The notes beneath the pieces were generated by a model. The model was not told the origin of the DNA, made no database searches, and saw only the letters and a program-made list of their open reading frames with translations. Positions 54,927 to 63,726 of a stretch of 64,000 nt of DNA are shown here, in pieces. The DNA lies in contig CBDFKC010000004.1 in NCBI GenBank assembly GCA_965248685.1, positions 62,001 to 126,000 of the forward strand. The letters are read 5' to 3'. The number at the start of each line of letters is the position of its first letter. Position 1 is the stretch's first letter. This DNA is from VYFG01 sp965248685. GTDB lineage: Bacteria > Pseudomonadota > Gammaproteobacteria > Arenicellales > Poriferihabitantaceae. A program made the translations under genes and the position numbers.

Positions 54927-56102
54927 TCATGGTGGTCCGCGTGGCGGGTAAATCTGTAACAGCGTTTGAAGTATGATCATGGACGTTCCACAGGTTCGAC
55001 AAACGAATTTGGGTCGCGGTTTTTTTGACTTCTTCGCAGGTTGGTCCGTTTCTTTTTTGTTCTCTACCGGTGGTGCATCGGGGCAGAGGGTTTTACGCAA
55101 CGTTGATAAGTTTTGTTTGCGCTGATGATTGGCCAGTAAACCGAAGTGACGGATACGATGGAATCTTAACGGTAAGATGTGGATCAGGAATCGTCTTAAG
55201 AACTCATCAGCCGATAGCGTCATAGTTTTAAAGCGCAAACACGCCCTCGCTCGATAATCTTTCCATTTAAATGTGACAGTATCGGTATCATACTGTATGA
55301 GTCGACGATTGGAGATTGCCACCCGATGGGTATAGCGGGACAGGTATTCAAGCACTGCCTTTGGGCTTGAAAAGGGCTTCTTGGCATAGACCACCCAATC
55401 GACTTGATGGGCAGGAGCCAGATAGGAACGGAATAGATTGCGATCAGACAGGTGTGCGATCTCCCCATAGAAGGCGAGTTGGGGATGTATGGCAACCAGT
55501 TTCTCCAAAAAAAGTCGACGGAACAAGCGTGAGAGCACCTTGACGGGAAGGAAGAAGCCTGGTTGACAGGGTTTCCATTTGGCCTCTGGGGTCAGCCCAC
55601 CGCCCGGTACCACACAATGTAAATGGGGGTGGTGGGTCAAGGCAGAGCCCCAGGTATGCAAGACAGCGGTAAACCCGATCTTTGCTCCCAGATGCTGGGG
55701 ATCCGCAGCTATGGTGGTTAATGTTTGGGCGGTTACCGCAAATAACAGATCATAGATGAGGGTGGGATTCTGATAAGCGATCCGTGCAATGATGGCGGGA
55801 ACCGTAAAGACGACATGGTAGTAGGCAACGGGTAATAGCGCGTCTTGCTGGTGGGCAAGCCAACGTTTCGCCGCGCTCCCTTGGCACTTGGGACAATGTC
55901 GATTACGACAAGAGTTATAGGCAATTTGGTCGTCATGACACTGTTCGCAGCGTATGACGTGCCCGCCCAGCGCAGACGAACGACAACGCTCAATGGCAGA
56001 TAATGCCTTGAGCTGACGTAGGTTCAGGCGTCGATCGCGCCGCCATGCCGGTGCATGGTCACGCACGATATCCGCCACCTCCCAAGGAGGTCGCACCACC
56101 AC
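54927..56102 (-). CDS. IS91-family transposase
   Basis: This is a 391-residue HUH/Y2-type rolling-circle transposase. The zinc-binding N-terminus RNRHCPKCQG, the HUH pair in HPHLHCVVPGGGL and the tyrosine motif in LEYLSRYTHRVAISN are all present. Length is normal and the frame is intact, so it may be active. It would nick single-strand DNA at the ori end and insert near a tetranucleotide such as GAAC or CAAG. It lies 21 bases after the recombinase gene in the same operon. Confidence 0.9.
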   Translation of the reverse strand: MVVRPPWEVADIVRDHAPAWRRDRRLNLRQLKALSAIERCRSSALGGHVIRCEQCHDDQIAYNSCRNRHCPKCQGSAAKRWLAHQQDALLPVAYYHVVFTVPAIIARIAYQNPTLIYDLLFAVTAQTLTTIAADPQHLGAKIGFTAVLHTWGSALTHHPHLHCVVPGGGLTPEAKWKPCQPGFFLPVKVLSRLFRRLFLEKLVAIHPQLAFYGEIAHLSDRNLFRSYLAPAHQVDWVVYAKKPFSSPKAVLEYLSRYTHRVAISNRRLIQYDTDTVTFKWKDYRARACLRFKTMTLSADEFLRRFLIHILPLRFHRIRHFGLLANHQRKQNLSTLRKTLCPDAPPVENKKETDQPAKKSKKPRPKFVCRTCGTSMIILQTLLQIYPPRGPP

Positions 56103-56123
56103 CTTGGTGGAGTTAGATCGGTA

Positions 56124-56996
56124 TTACAACTTCAAATACTCAAGTGGACCTTTGACTTCACGCAATCGGTTTGCCGCGACTTGACTGTAACGAGCCGTGC
56201 TCTCAAGCTTACGATGCCCAAGCAACACTTGAATGACGCGAATATCCTCGTGTTGTTCCACCAGATGGGTGGCGAAAGCATGACGCAGTGCATGCAGAGA
56301 CACCTTCTTGGTGATGTCTGCCTCATTACGAGCTCGGATAAAGGCACGACGCAGTTGCCTCACAGACAAAGGGTTCACTGGATTCTGTCCAGGGAATAAC
56401 CAACCGCCAGGTAACATCTTGCGTTCGTCCTGCCCTGTGCGATACCAAGTGCGTAGAATGGTGAGCAACTCGGGCGACAGCATGGCATGTCGATCCCGTC
56501 CGCCTTTGCCCTGTTCGACACGTAGAATCATTCTCTCGCTATCGATGTCGGTGACTTTGAGATGGGTGATCTCACTGGCACGGAGTCCTGCACCGTAACC
56601 TACACTGAGTGCAGCTTGGTATTTGATGCTGCCAGCCGATTGAATAATCTTGGTAACTTCTTCAACACTTAATATCTCTGGTAGTTTACGGGGTTCGTGC
56701 ACATGACGCATCTTCCTGGGACGCTCAGGGCTATCTATGGTGGTTTCAAAGAAAAACCGAACACCGGTGATGGTGGCGTTAATTGTGCCTGGAGAAACAC
56801 CATCGTTGGTCATTTGCAGTTGAAAGGCACGGAGTTCATCGGCGGTTGCGGTGGCCGGAGATCGCTTAAGAAATTGATTGAGCCTGATGACGGCACGCAG
56901 ATAGGTTGCTTGGGTGGCTGGATGCAGCTTGCGTATTGCCATGTCATCGAGCATACGCTGGCGTAAAGGGCTATTAGTTTTGTTAGACTTGGTCAT
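56124..56996 (-). CDS. Tyrosine recombinase (phage-integrase family) of the IS91-like element
   Basis: This is a 290-residue XerC/D-type recombinase. A SAM-like N-terminal core-binding domain (LHPATQATYLRAVIRLNQFLKRS) is followed by the catalytic residues: Arg in GYGAGLRASE, His and Arg in SLHALRHAFATH, His in LLGHRKLESTARYSQV and the nucleophilic Tyr in the same segment. It sits upstream of the IS91 transposase and belongs to the composite element; companion tyrosine recombinases are known next to some IS91 transposases. The role may be resolution or excision. Confidence 0.9.
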   Translation of the reverse strand: MTKSNKTNSPLRQRMLDDMAIRKLHPATQATYLRAVIRLNQFLKRSPATATADELRAFQLQMTNDGVSPGTINATITGVRFFFETTIDSPERPRKMRHVHEPRKLPEILSVEEVTKIIQSAGSIKYQAALSVGYGAGLRASEITHLKVTDIDSERMILRVEQGKGGRDRHAMLSPELLTILRTWYRTGQDERKMLPGGWLFPGQNPVNPLSVRQLRRAFIRARNEADITKKVSLHALRHAFATHLVEQHEDIRVIQVLLGHRKLESTARYSQVAANRLREVKGPLEYLKL

Positions 56997-57065
56997 GGGT
57001 CTGATTCCTGTGTGGTTTGGTTGTGAGTGTGAGAACTACAACTTAAACACAGGACAGGCCCTGCT

Positions 57066-57135
57066 GGCTAATGGGAGGAGCGTGAAGCTATTGACTAACT
57101 TCCTACTGGGTTACCGCGCGAGCGGTTTAGTACAC
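57066..57135. repeat. Conserved hairpin end of the IS91-like element
   Basis: GGCTAATGGG starts the segment and, 38 bases later, TACT and AGTA flank ACCGC-GCGA-GCGGT (57104-57132), a two-part hairpin. The same arrangement with identical 38-base spacing occurs at 60861-60930. A hairpin close to the end is typical of rolling-circle elements. Confidence 0.7.
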
Positions 57136-57473
57136 GGGCAAAACTGAGTCAGTCGCCTATATCCTTAACGGTCGTTAGCTAGCGTCATTGAATGCTGTTA
57201 AAGCGGGTGCGAATGCACTAATGCCACCAGCACCAATATACAAGCCCAGTCAATCTCTGGAGGGAGCAAATCGTCTGGGCCGCCGGTTATGCAAGTACCC
57301 AAAGATTGATCTACTTGCGCCCCTAATTTCATCAGCTCTGCGGTGTATTCCGCACACGTTGACCCACTACGCGGAGCAGGTATTTAAGGAAAAGGTGTCA
57401 GATTTATTTGATGAAACCAAAAAATTAATCCGACACCTTTTATTCCCGAAAATAAATCCGACACCTTTTATTT
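57136..57473 (-). repeat. Truncated copy A of the small secreted-protein gene 3' part
   Basis: From GGGCAAAACTGAG to the sequence GCAGGTATTT it equals 60301-60550, which is the 3' part of the intact gene at 60363-60740 (minus strand). After that it diverges into AAGGAAAAGGTGTCAG and the second REP family. Confidence 0.9.
57391..57473. repeat. Second REP-like family (core AAGGTGTCGGATTTA), three elements
   Basis: A forward core AAAAGGTGTCAGATTTATTT (57391-57410) faces two reverse cores (near 57425-57444 and 57452-57473, each ending CCGACACCTTTTATT). The first two form a stem of about 13 bases. The same three-element block recurs in copies B and C. Confidence 0.8.
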
Positions 57474-57474
57474 A

Positions 57475-57637
57475 CAGCCGGTGGATGGAGAGTTTCTAAG
57501 AATCCAAGGCTCATGGGCGATATAAATGGTGACGGTCGGGCTGATGTAGTTGCGTTTTCAAATTCAGGAGTGTATGTGGCCTTATCATATTGATACCATT
57601 TACACTATGTGTTCTAGTTCCAAAATGGCTGTTTTGG
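57475..57637 (+). repeat. Copied last propeller blade of the metzincin gene
   Basis: This is the same as 54421-54583. It has no start codon or ribosome site of its own and sits between truncated copies A and B, showing it was moved as a passenger. Confidence 0.9.
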
Positions 57638-57973
57638 GCAAAACTGAGTCAGTCGCCTATATCCTTAACGGTCGTTAGCTAGCGTCATTGAATGCTGTTA
57701 AAGCGGGTGCGAATGCACTAATGCCACCAGCACCAATATACAAGCCCAGTCAATCTCTGGAGGGAGCAAATCGTCTGGGCCGCCGGTTATGCAAGTACCC
57801 AAAGATTGATCTACTTGCGCCCCTAATTTCATCAGCTCTGCGGTGTATTCCGCACACGTTGACCCACTACGCGGAGCAGGTATTTAAGGAAAAGGTGTCA
57901 GATTTATTTGATGAAACCAAAAAATTAATCCGACACCTTTTATTCCCGAAAATAAATCCGACACCTTTTATTT
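57636..57973 (-). repeat. Truncated copy B of the secreted-protein gene 3' part, with REP block
   Basis: It matches copy A at an exact offset of 500 bases, including the AAGGTGTC block, and joins directly to copy C. Confidence 0.9.
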
Positions 57974-58300
57974 GAGTCAGTCGCCTATATCCTTAACGGT
58001 CGTTAGCTAGCGTCATTGAATGCTGTTAAAGCGGGTGCGAATGCACTAATGCCACCAGCACCAATATACAAGCCCAGTCAATCTCTGGAGGGAGCAAATC
58101 GTCTGGGCCGCCGGTTATGCAAGTACCCAAAGATTGATCTACTTGCGCCCCTAATTTCATCAGCTCTGCGGTGTATTCCGCACACGTTGACCCACTACGC
58201 GGAGCAGGTATTTAAGGAAAAGGTGTCAGATTTATTTGATGAAACCAAAAAATTAATCCGACACCTTTTATTCCCGAAAATAAATCCGACACCTTTTATT
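57974..58300 (-). repeat. Truncated copy C, fused to an IS4 fragment
   Basis: It starts ten bases inside the unit (at GAGTCAGTCGCC) directly after copy B and ends at CCTTTTATT. The next base begins IS4 transposase sequence. Confidence 0.9.
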
Positions 58301-58683
58301 GTGGATGCATCCATTGAGAGCAGTCGATTCTTAAAACGGAATCCATGTCGCGGTGCCCGCGACTGACAACGGTGTAGTAATCGATTGAACAATGCTTCGT
58401 AAAGCGAACTTGGTTGGTTTTCGTTGACACGCGCTAAAGTGGACCGGCTCACCTTTTGCACTCCAAGGTGATAGAGTTTGGATTGTTGGGCAGCCATATT
58501 GCTTTCAATATCACGCAAACTGGTTCTCCCAGTCAGCTGCGCCAGCATGAGTGAAGTAAACTGTGCCCAACGGCTCATCTTCCGCAACTTTTGACCTTGA
58601 TGGTGCTGTTTGGACAAAGATTCAAACTCATGTCTACAGACTAGTTTGAGAAATTGTGATAACACGGTATTATTGTGAGACAA
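58301..58683 (-). pseudogene. IS4-family transposase fragment (N-terminal DUF4372 part)
   Basis: The frame opens MSHNNTVLSQFLKL and contains the DUF4372 region, ending inside MDAST, where the catalytic domain begins; beyond 58300 the frame runs into the repeat block. About 125 residues remain of an original of roughly 400. The DDE catalytic domain is missing, so it cannot transpose. A 9-base inverted repeat AAGGCCTAT/ATAGGCCTT lies just upstream of its start (58682-58690 and 58746-58754). Confidence 0.8.
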
Positions 58684-58781
58684 GGCCTATTCCTCCTGTG
58701 ATAAAGCTGTTTTTAGACAACTCAATTTTATCAAACTACAGGGTTATAGGCCTTCTTTCATTTATTTATGGGACAGCACTG

Positions 58782-59018
58782 ATGAAGTCTATGAAAAATT
58801 GTTTACTGATTATTGCTAGCATTAGCTTTTTAGGTTTGGTCGCTTGTAGTGAAGAGCGCCCCGCAACCGAGCAAGAATTAAACGTTGCTAAGGCCTGGCT
58901 AACCTGCACTCAGCAAGAAAAATGGGATAAAGTTTATAATCAAATCGGCACCCTCGGAAAAAATGTTGCCGTTCGAAAAGAGTGTGGTGCAGAACCTCCA
59001 TACGTGCCAGACGATTAA
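58782..59018 (+). CDS. Small predicted lipoprotein
   Basis: This is a 78-residue protein. The start at ATG 58782 gives a signal peptide (LLIIASISFLGLVAC) with a lipobox whose Cys would be acylated. The mature part has about 58 residues with an acidic start (SEERPATEQELN), two further cysteines and no known motif. The IS4 fragment lies upstream. It is probably a real, unassigned gene. Confidence 0.55.
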   Translation: MKSMKNCLLIIASISFLGLVACSEERPATEQELNVAKAWLTCTQQEKWDKVYNQIGTLGKNVAVRKECGAEPPYVPDD

Positions 59019-59530
59019 ACAGAAATATCAATCTATATAGCTTAGTTGATTGCGCTTACGAGTTGAAAATTTAATGTCAACTCAGAAAAATCATCTCTTT
59101 GAACAAACAGCTTTAACTTTCTACTTACGGTTCCCGCTAAGTAGGGGGAATTACAGCTCTTTTTTGTACCAATTTAACTGGAATAATGGGCAAAGAACGG
59201 GCATAGCAGGTCAATTGAAGCTGGCCCAGATTGCTCGAAGTGTTTCGTCTGCTCTATGCCTCTTGTATACTCTAAGCAGTCATTCGTACATTGTTACTTA
59301 CTTGATTATCATCCCCGATAGCAGTCAATTAAATAATCTATTTCTCTTCCTGAGTTTACTTTGCGTATAAAGTACGATGCCTATTTCAGTTGTGTTATAT
59401 GTTTAGACAAATTAACCTTGAGGTTAAGGTTAACCCTGTCATAACCGCTCCAACCAAATGCTTTTCTAAATATTAATATGCTGGTATAGTTTGTATAACT
59501 ATAAAGTAAATAATAAGTGGAGAATTACTG
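59019..59530. other. Intergenic region, nothing recognised
   Basis: A 107-codon frame at 59050-59370 is open but has no ribosome site or familiar pattern, and I do not call it. A GTGGAG ribosome site at 59517-59522 precedes the next gene. Confidence 0.5.
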
Positions 59531-59983
59531 ATGTCGATCCCCCCAGGCTTGAAGTTAGATGAAAGAGATTTACAAGACTTTTCTAATATAATTACTCGTA
59601 ATGAAAACGGATTCTCGGAAGGTCAGCTCCATACTCTTATCCATTTTGTGCAAAAATTTCTACAGCCTGGAGTTTTAGAAAATATAGCTCTGAATAATCC
59701 AAGGGAATTAATCTACATATTTAAACTAGCGCATCAATTAAAAGCTATTCTAAATGGAATGCTGAAAGAACAGTTATCTGATGATTCGTCAGCTTCCGAG
59801 AGGGCAGAGCACCGATTTAAGAAAATGCTAATTAATGTATTGTTGCTGCTTGTTGAAATGCTTATTTATCGAATTGAAGTAATTGCTGGTATTCAGAATA
59901 TTCCGCTTAAAACACCCAAAACATCAGATTCCGATCCGCCGCCGATAGTTTCCAAAGAGATTCCCGGCCAAACCAACGGGTAA
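59531..59983 (+). CDS. Hypothetical protein of 150 residues
   Basis: I do not recognise a family. It is mostly helical: an N-terminal polar part (LKLDERDLQDFSNIITRNENG), a long central amphipathic region (LIYIFKLAHQLKAILNGMLKEQ), then a very hydrophobic helix (MLINVLLLLVEMLIYRIEVI) that could insert in a membrane, and a proline-rich tail. A GTGGAG ribosome site precedes it. It lies in the mobile zone. Confidence 0.45.
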   Translation: MSIPPGLKLDERDLQDFSNIITRNENGFSEGQLHTLIHFVQKFLQPGVLENIALNNPRELIYIFKLAHQLKAILNGMLKEQLSDDSSASERAEHRFKKMLINVLLLLVEMLIYRIEVIAGIQNIPLKTPKTSDSDPPPIVSKEIPGQTNG

Positions 59984-60300
59984 ATCAGCGGGAAACTCAA
60001 GGCCAATCATTAACAAGATGGGACTGAAGAAAACTACCGGGATGATGTCGTTTTTCCATTGCACACAGAGACGTTTCATCAGAGACTAGAAAAAATTCGA
60101 TTCTATTTAGGCAGCGTGCTTGAATTCATAAATGTTCTCTATAAGTAATACGTGACGCTCGAATATCATTCTGTCTAGTCCGTTTACAACTCCCACAAAC
60201 AGTCCTCGACAGTGTTCGATCCGTAGAATTTATATGTAATGTAATGACCGAGATGTGAGATTGTATGAATTTTGCCAGAATCTTTCTAGGTGACTCTTCA
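59984..60300. other. Intergenic region, nothing recognised
   Basis: These 317 bases lie before the intact copy of the repeated unit. No gene, repeat or clear hairpin is visible. Confidence 0.5.
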
Positions 60301-60550
60301 GGGCAAAACTGAGTCAGTCGCCTATATCCTTAACGGCCGTTAGCTAGCGTCATTGAATGCTGTTAAAGCGGGTGCGAATGCACTAATGCCACCAGCACCA
60401 ATATACAAGCCCAGTCAATCTCTGGGGGGAGCAAATCGTCTGGGCCGCCGGTTATGCAAGTACCCAAAGATTGATCTACTTGCGCCCCTAATTTCATCAG
60501 CTCTGCGGTGTATTCCGCACACGTTGACCCACTACGCGGAGCAGGTATTT
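60301..60550 (-). repeat. Copy D: intact source of the repeated unit, within the secreted-protein gene
   Basis: This is the same sequence as the first 250 bases of copies A and B with two single-base differences (GGCCGT for GGTCGT and CTGGGGGG for CTGGAGGG), but it continues into the gene's 5' part instead of the REP block. It is probably the ancestral arrangement. Confidence 0.85.
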
Positions 60551-60740
60551 GGTCGTGACTACGATCGACGGTAGTGACTGTGCTAAATTTCCGACCTTCC
60601 CTAAATCCTACTGTACAGGTCGCGTACACGTTGCCTTTAATCTGATGACCGTGTTCGTCGACAAGCGTGGTATGACTATTCGCGACTCCCGCTGCAAACA
60701 CGAAAACTGCAAAGGTGATAGATGCAATGATTGTTTTCAT
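60363..60740 (-). CDS. Small secreted protein, intact member of the repeated set
   Basis: This is a 125-residue protein with a signal peptide (IIASITFAVFVFAAGVANS). The mature part begins HTTLVDEHGHQIKGNVYATCTVGF and has cysteines at four positions. The C-terminal half (from about QIPAPRSGSTC) is the part repeated three times elsewhere. I know no family. An AAGGA ribosome site precedes the start. Its role is unknown. Confidence 0.6.
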   Translation of the reverse strand: MKTIIASITFAVFVFAAGVANSHTTLVDEHGHQIKGNVYATCTVGFREGRKFSTVTTVDRSHDQIPAPRSGSTCAEYTAELMKLGAQVDQSLGTCITGGPDDLLPPEIDWACILVLVALVHSHPL

Positions 60741-60860
60741 GATGTTTTCCTTTTCTAATTCTAAGAAAATTTAGAGCAAAAGATTACAGAATGTAATTCT
60801 GTGAAATTGGCCACAGTTTTGATTTCTACGTCAATATTTTTATTATCAATTTGATACGTT

Positions 60861-60930
60861 GGCTAATGGGGTGTAGCTGCCGCTAACTGCAAACAATCTA
60901 CTGGGTTACCGAGCGAGCGGTTTAGTACTT
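60861..60930. repeat. Solo copy of the IS91 hairpin end
   Basis: GGCTAATGGG, 38 bases later TACT...AGTA around ACCG-GAGC..CGGT (60899-60927), repeats the end of the IS91-like element at 57066-57135. It is followed by CTTGGGCAAG. No transposase lies near it, so it may be the scar or the end of a second copy. Confidence 0.65.
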
Positions 60931-61076
60931 GGGCAAGTAGCGGACGGTCAGGTCTGATCGAATCCAGGCCCCTCAAGCCATCAGATTCTACCTAGAGTTT
61001 TACAATTAGTATAATACTGTGGTAAAAACACAAATTAATGTAATGGTTTTAATGTAAATAAAAAGAGGACCCCAGG

Positions 61077-61523
61077 ATGATTATAAAGATGAAGAGATTT
61101 TTAATGCCAATGGCATTGACAGCGGTAATGATAACAGGAGGAATTGGTTCTGCGACGGCTGCGGATGATGATCCACTGTTCGATCGGTTAGGAGGTATGG
61201 CTGCAATTGAGGCGGTAGTTGATCAATTTTTTGTCAATAACTATGCCGATGAGCGTGTGGCTGAGCGCTGGAAGTCGAGCGACCTGGCGGCCTTGAAAGA
61301 GTCTATCGTCTTGCTAATATGTGACTCCACCGACGGTCCTTGTATTTACTCTGGTAGTGCCATGCCAGTGGCCCATATTGAGATGAATATCACCAGTGAC
61401 GAATTTGATTGGACCGCAGGAAATTTAGTTGCTGCGCTCGATTCCTTGAACGTACCGGAACCTGAAAAAGGAGAGCTCTTGGCAATTGTTGGTTCACTTA
61501 AGGATCAAATTGTCGGTAAGTAG
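61077..61523 (+). CDS. Exported truncated hemoglobin (group I-like)
   Basis: This is a 148-residue protein with a signal peptide (LMPMALTAVMITGGIGSATAA). The globin part opens DPLFDRLGGMAAIEAVVDQFF, as in group I truncated globins, and ends with the F-helix segment PVAHIEMNITSDEFDWTAGNLVAAL, with His as heme ligand. The E-helix is poorly matched and two cysteines (ICDSTDGPCIYSG) are inserted. Export of such a globin is unusual. AGAGGA precedes ATG 61077. It could bind oxygen or NO in the periplasm. Confidence 0.75.
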   Translation: MIIKMKRFLMPMALTAVMITGGIGSATAADDDPLFDRLGGMAAIEAVVDQFFVNNYADERVAERWKSSDLAALKESIVLLICDSTDGPCIYSGSAMPVAHIEMNITSDEFDWTAGNLVAALDSLNVPEPEKGELLAIVGSLKDQIVGK

Positions 61524-61633
61524 TTACTTGTCTGAATTCTGTACTGGCCATTCGGAACGCTAAATAACGCTGCGCTATCCAGTCTTTCCAAGGGGCTGAA
61601 CATGTTAGTGTTGAAAATGATCCCTAGGGTCTA

Positions 61634-62554
61634 TTAGCAGGCCCTTTTGGGGTCTGCTTGGTCAGACGAAGCCACTTGTTCGATTTCAACGGTGGTATGG
61701 ACCATTCCGAACCTGTCCTGGAGAATGGACTTAATCTCCTGTTTGCATTGCTGGACATCAGTATTCTCCGCAACTTCAGCTTCCAGGGTCGCCATTGGCC
61801 GCTCCTGGGTAATTGACCAGGCGTGGATATGATGAACCCTGATCACAGAGTCAACTTCGGCAGAAATTGTTGAAGCGACCTCGCGGCGGTCGAATCCGTC
61901 GGGCGCGCCTTCAAGCAGTATGTGACAGCTTTGGCGCACCACATGCCAGGCAGAGCGCAAAATAATCAATGCAACAAATACTGAGAGGATTGGGTCGATT
62001 GGGGTCCAACCGGTAAAGATAATCACAAGGGACGCGATTAAGGCGCCAACCGAACCGAGTAGATCCCCAGTCACATGCAGTGCTGCCGCTTTGAGGTTGA
62101 GATTGTCAGATTCTTCTCGGGTCAATACCCAAAATGCCAGGATGTTAACCGCCAGCCCACCGATCGCCACCCAAAGCATCAACCCCCCTATTACCTCAAC
62201 GGGTTGATTCAATCGCTGATAGGCTTCATACACAATCCAGCCTGCGATGATAAAGAGCGACAGTCCATTGATAAAGGCCGCCAGCACCGAAAACCTGTCG
62301 AACCCATAGGTGCGCTTCCAGCTTGCCGGACGCCGGGCCAGGCGGAATGCAAACCAGGCGAGTACCAGAGAGGCAAAATCGGTCAGCATATGACCTGCAT
62401 CGGCGAGCAATGCGAGGGAGCCTGAAACGATGCCACCGAATACTTCGGCCAGCATAAATCCGCCGGTTAGAATCGCCGCTATACCTACCGCATTTTCATT
62501 GCTTGATCCATGGGAATGGCCAGACGTATTATGATTATGAGAATGATCAGTCAT
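61634..62554 (-). CDS. Cation diffusion facilitator (Zn/Co/Cd exporter, CzcD/ZitB-like)
   Basis: This is a 306-residue inner-membrane protein. The N-terminal His-rich leader (HSHNHNTSGHSHG) is followed by six membrane helices with the HxxxD transport sites DAGHMLTD and LHVTGD, then a cytoplasmic domain with VRVHHIHAWS and PMATLEAEVAE. CDF proteins export Zn, Cd or Co in exchange for protons. It lies alone, downstream of and on the same strand as the LysR gene. Confidence 0.9.
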   Translation of the reverse strand: MTDHSHNHNTSGHSHGSSNENAVGIAAILTGGFMLAEVFGGIVSGSLALLADAGHMLTDFASLVLAWFAFRLARRPASWKRTYGFDRFSVLAAFINGLSLFIIAGWIVYEAYQRLNQPVEVIGGLMLWVAIGGLAVNILAFWVLTREESDNLNLKAAALHVTGDLLGSVGALIASLVIIFTGWTPIDPILSVFVALIILRSAWHVVRQSCHILLEGAPDGFDRREVASTISAEVDSVIRVHHIHAWSITQERPMATLEAEVAENTDVQQCKQEIKSILQDRFGMVHTTVEIEQVASSDQADPKRAC

Positions 62555-62602
62555 TGGTAACCCAACCGGCGTGCTGCGTAGTTGATAGGCGGATGTTTCC
62601 GG

Positions 62603-63499
62603 TCACAATGTCTTTGAGGAAACGCCTCTTGATTTGGGATCTATAGAGGTTGCGGTCTGAAAGTATGCATCGATTAATGGTCGGTCTCGACGTTCGGTTA
62701 AACAGACGAGATAGGCCTTGGTAAACATTGGGGCGTCGCGTACCTGCAGAATTCGGATATCGGGGGACGGTGCCAATTCAGTTTCGGAAACGACGCCCAC
62801 GCCAAAGCCCCGTAAAACTGCTTCCCGGGCGGCTTCGCGGCTGTTGATTTCCATTACTGGAGATACCGTAACCCCGGCTTCGGACAATGCATTATCAAAT
62901 GCCCTGCGTGTGGTTGAAAAGCGCGGCCGCAAAATCATATCGCAGTCCTGTAAATCCTCCAGGTTAATTTTTCGTCGTTTCGCAAGGGGGTGATCAACGT
63001 GGGCGATGATGAGGACTCTATGGCTATTATAAAATTCACAATGTAAATCGGTATCGTTGATTTCTCTGCCCAAAATACCTATGTCGTAGTTGAAGTCTCG
63101 CAATCCGTCGAGAATCTCCCCTTCAAATCCCAGGGTTACATTGGTGGTAATACCGGGATTGTCGTTTCTGAATTTCGCCAATATTTCCATAACGTCAAAA
63201 GGTCCAACTGCATTGAGCAGCAACTGACCTTTTTCAAGATTGCGTGCAGCCCGTAATAGGGCAAGGGCTTCATTTTGATGCCCATACATTCCGCGGGTGA
63301 TGGTAACCAGGGATTTTCCAGTTGGGGTGAGCTGCACAGTACGACCGTGACGATAAAAAAGTTCAACTCTAAAATAGTCTTCCAGGGATTTCACATGGGT
63401 CGAAACCGTGGGTTGACCTACATGCAGAATATCCGCAGCCCGGGTAAAACCACCGCTGGTCGCCACCGTGTGAAACGCCTCGAGCCATTTTTGAAACAT
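62603..63499 (-). CDS. LysR-family transcriptional regulator
   Basis: This is a 298-residue protein. The winged helix at residues 1-60 (FHTVATSGGFTRAADILHVGQPTVSTHVKSLE) is followed by a periplasmic-binding-like effector domain (GQLLLNAVGPFDVME, NYDIGILGRE). The effector is unknown. It diverges from the alcohol dehydrogenase gene at 63727 across 227 bases, so it probably controls that gene and itself. Confidence 0.85.
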   Translation of the reverse strand: MFQKWLEAFHTVATSGGFTRAADILHVGQPTVSTHVKSLEDYFRVELFYRHGRTVQLTPTGKSLVTITRGMYGHQNEALALLRAARNLEKGQLLLNAVGPFDVMEILAKFRNDNPGITTNVTLGFEGEILDGLRDFNYDIGILGREINDTDLHCEFYNSHRVLIIAHVDHPLAKRRKINLEDLQDCDMILRPRFSTTRRAFDNALSEAGVTVSPVMEINSREAAREAVLRGFGVGVVSETELAPSPDIRILQVRDAPMFTKAYLVCLTERRDRPLIDAYFQTATSIDPKSRGVSSKTL

Positions 63500-63726
63500 T
63501 TTTTAATTATTCATTTAATAAATACATACAAAGATATTTCCAATTTTAACAATACTAAAACTATGGTTAACATTATGCAAGAAGTCATAAATACCGAATT
63601 ACAAGGACCTCGATTGGATGATGTATAGCAAACAACGAATGTGTTCTGCGATCCTGCTGGAAGCGCTCACGCGCGCTGACAGGGTTCCGCGTCGGGCTTG
63701 GGAAAAGATGTCAACGAAGGCTAGTG

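Larger units (their letters stand above)
54584..57135. mobile_element. IS91-like element with tyrosine recombinase
   Basis: This segment of about 2.55 kb separates the metzincin end from its copy and encodes an IS91 transposase and an XerD-like recombinase, both on the minus strand. A conserved hairpin end (57066-57135) marks the upstream edge. The left limit is placed where similarity to the copied blade ends. IS91 elements move by rolling-circle replication and can carry flanking DNA. The exact ori end was not identified. Confidence 0.65.

Noticed and set aside
57104..57132. Rho-independent terminator at the IS91 hairpin.
   Set aside because: No T run follows, and the same structure recurs with flanking sequence at 60899-60927, which fits an element end better.
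57188..57499. Identical plus-strand frames of about 100 codons in the repeated units.
   Set aside because: They are the reverse reading of the truncated secreted-protein gene, whose intact copy has a signal peptide and ribosome site on the minus strand.
59050..59370. 107-codon frame with strongly hydrophobic C-terminus.
   Set aside because: No ribosome site, low-complexity composition and no recognisable family; more likely chance in AT-rich DNA.
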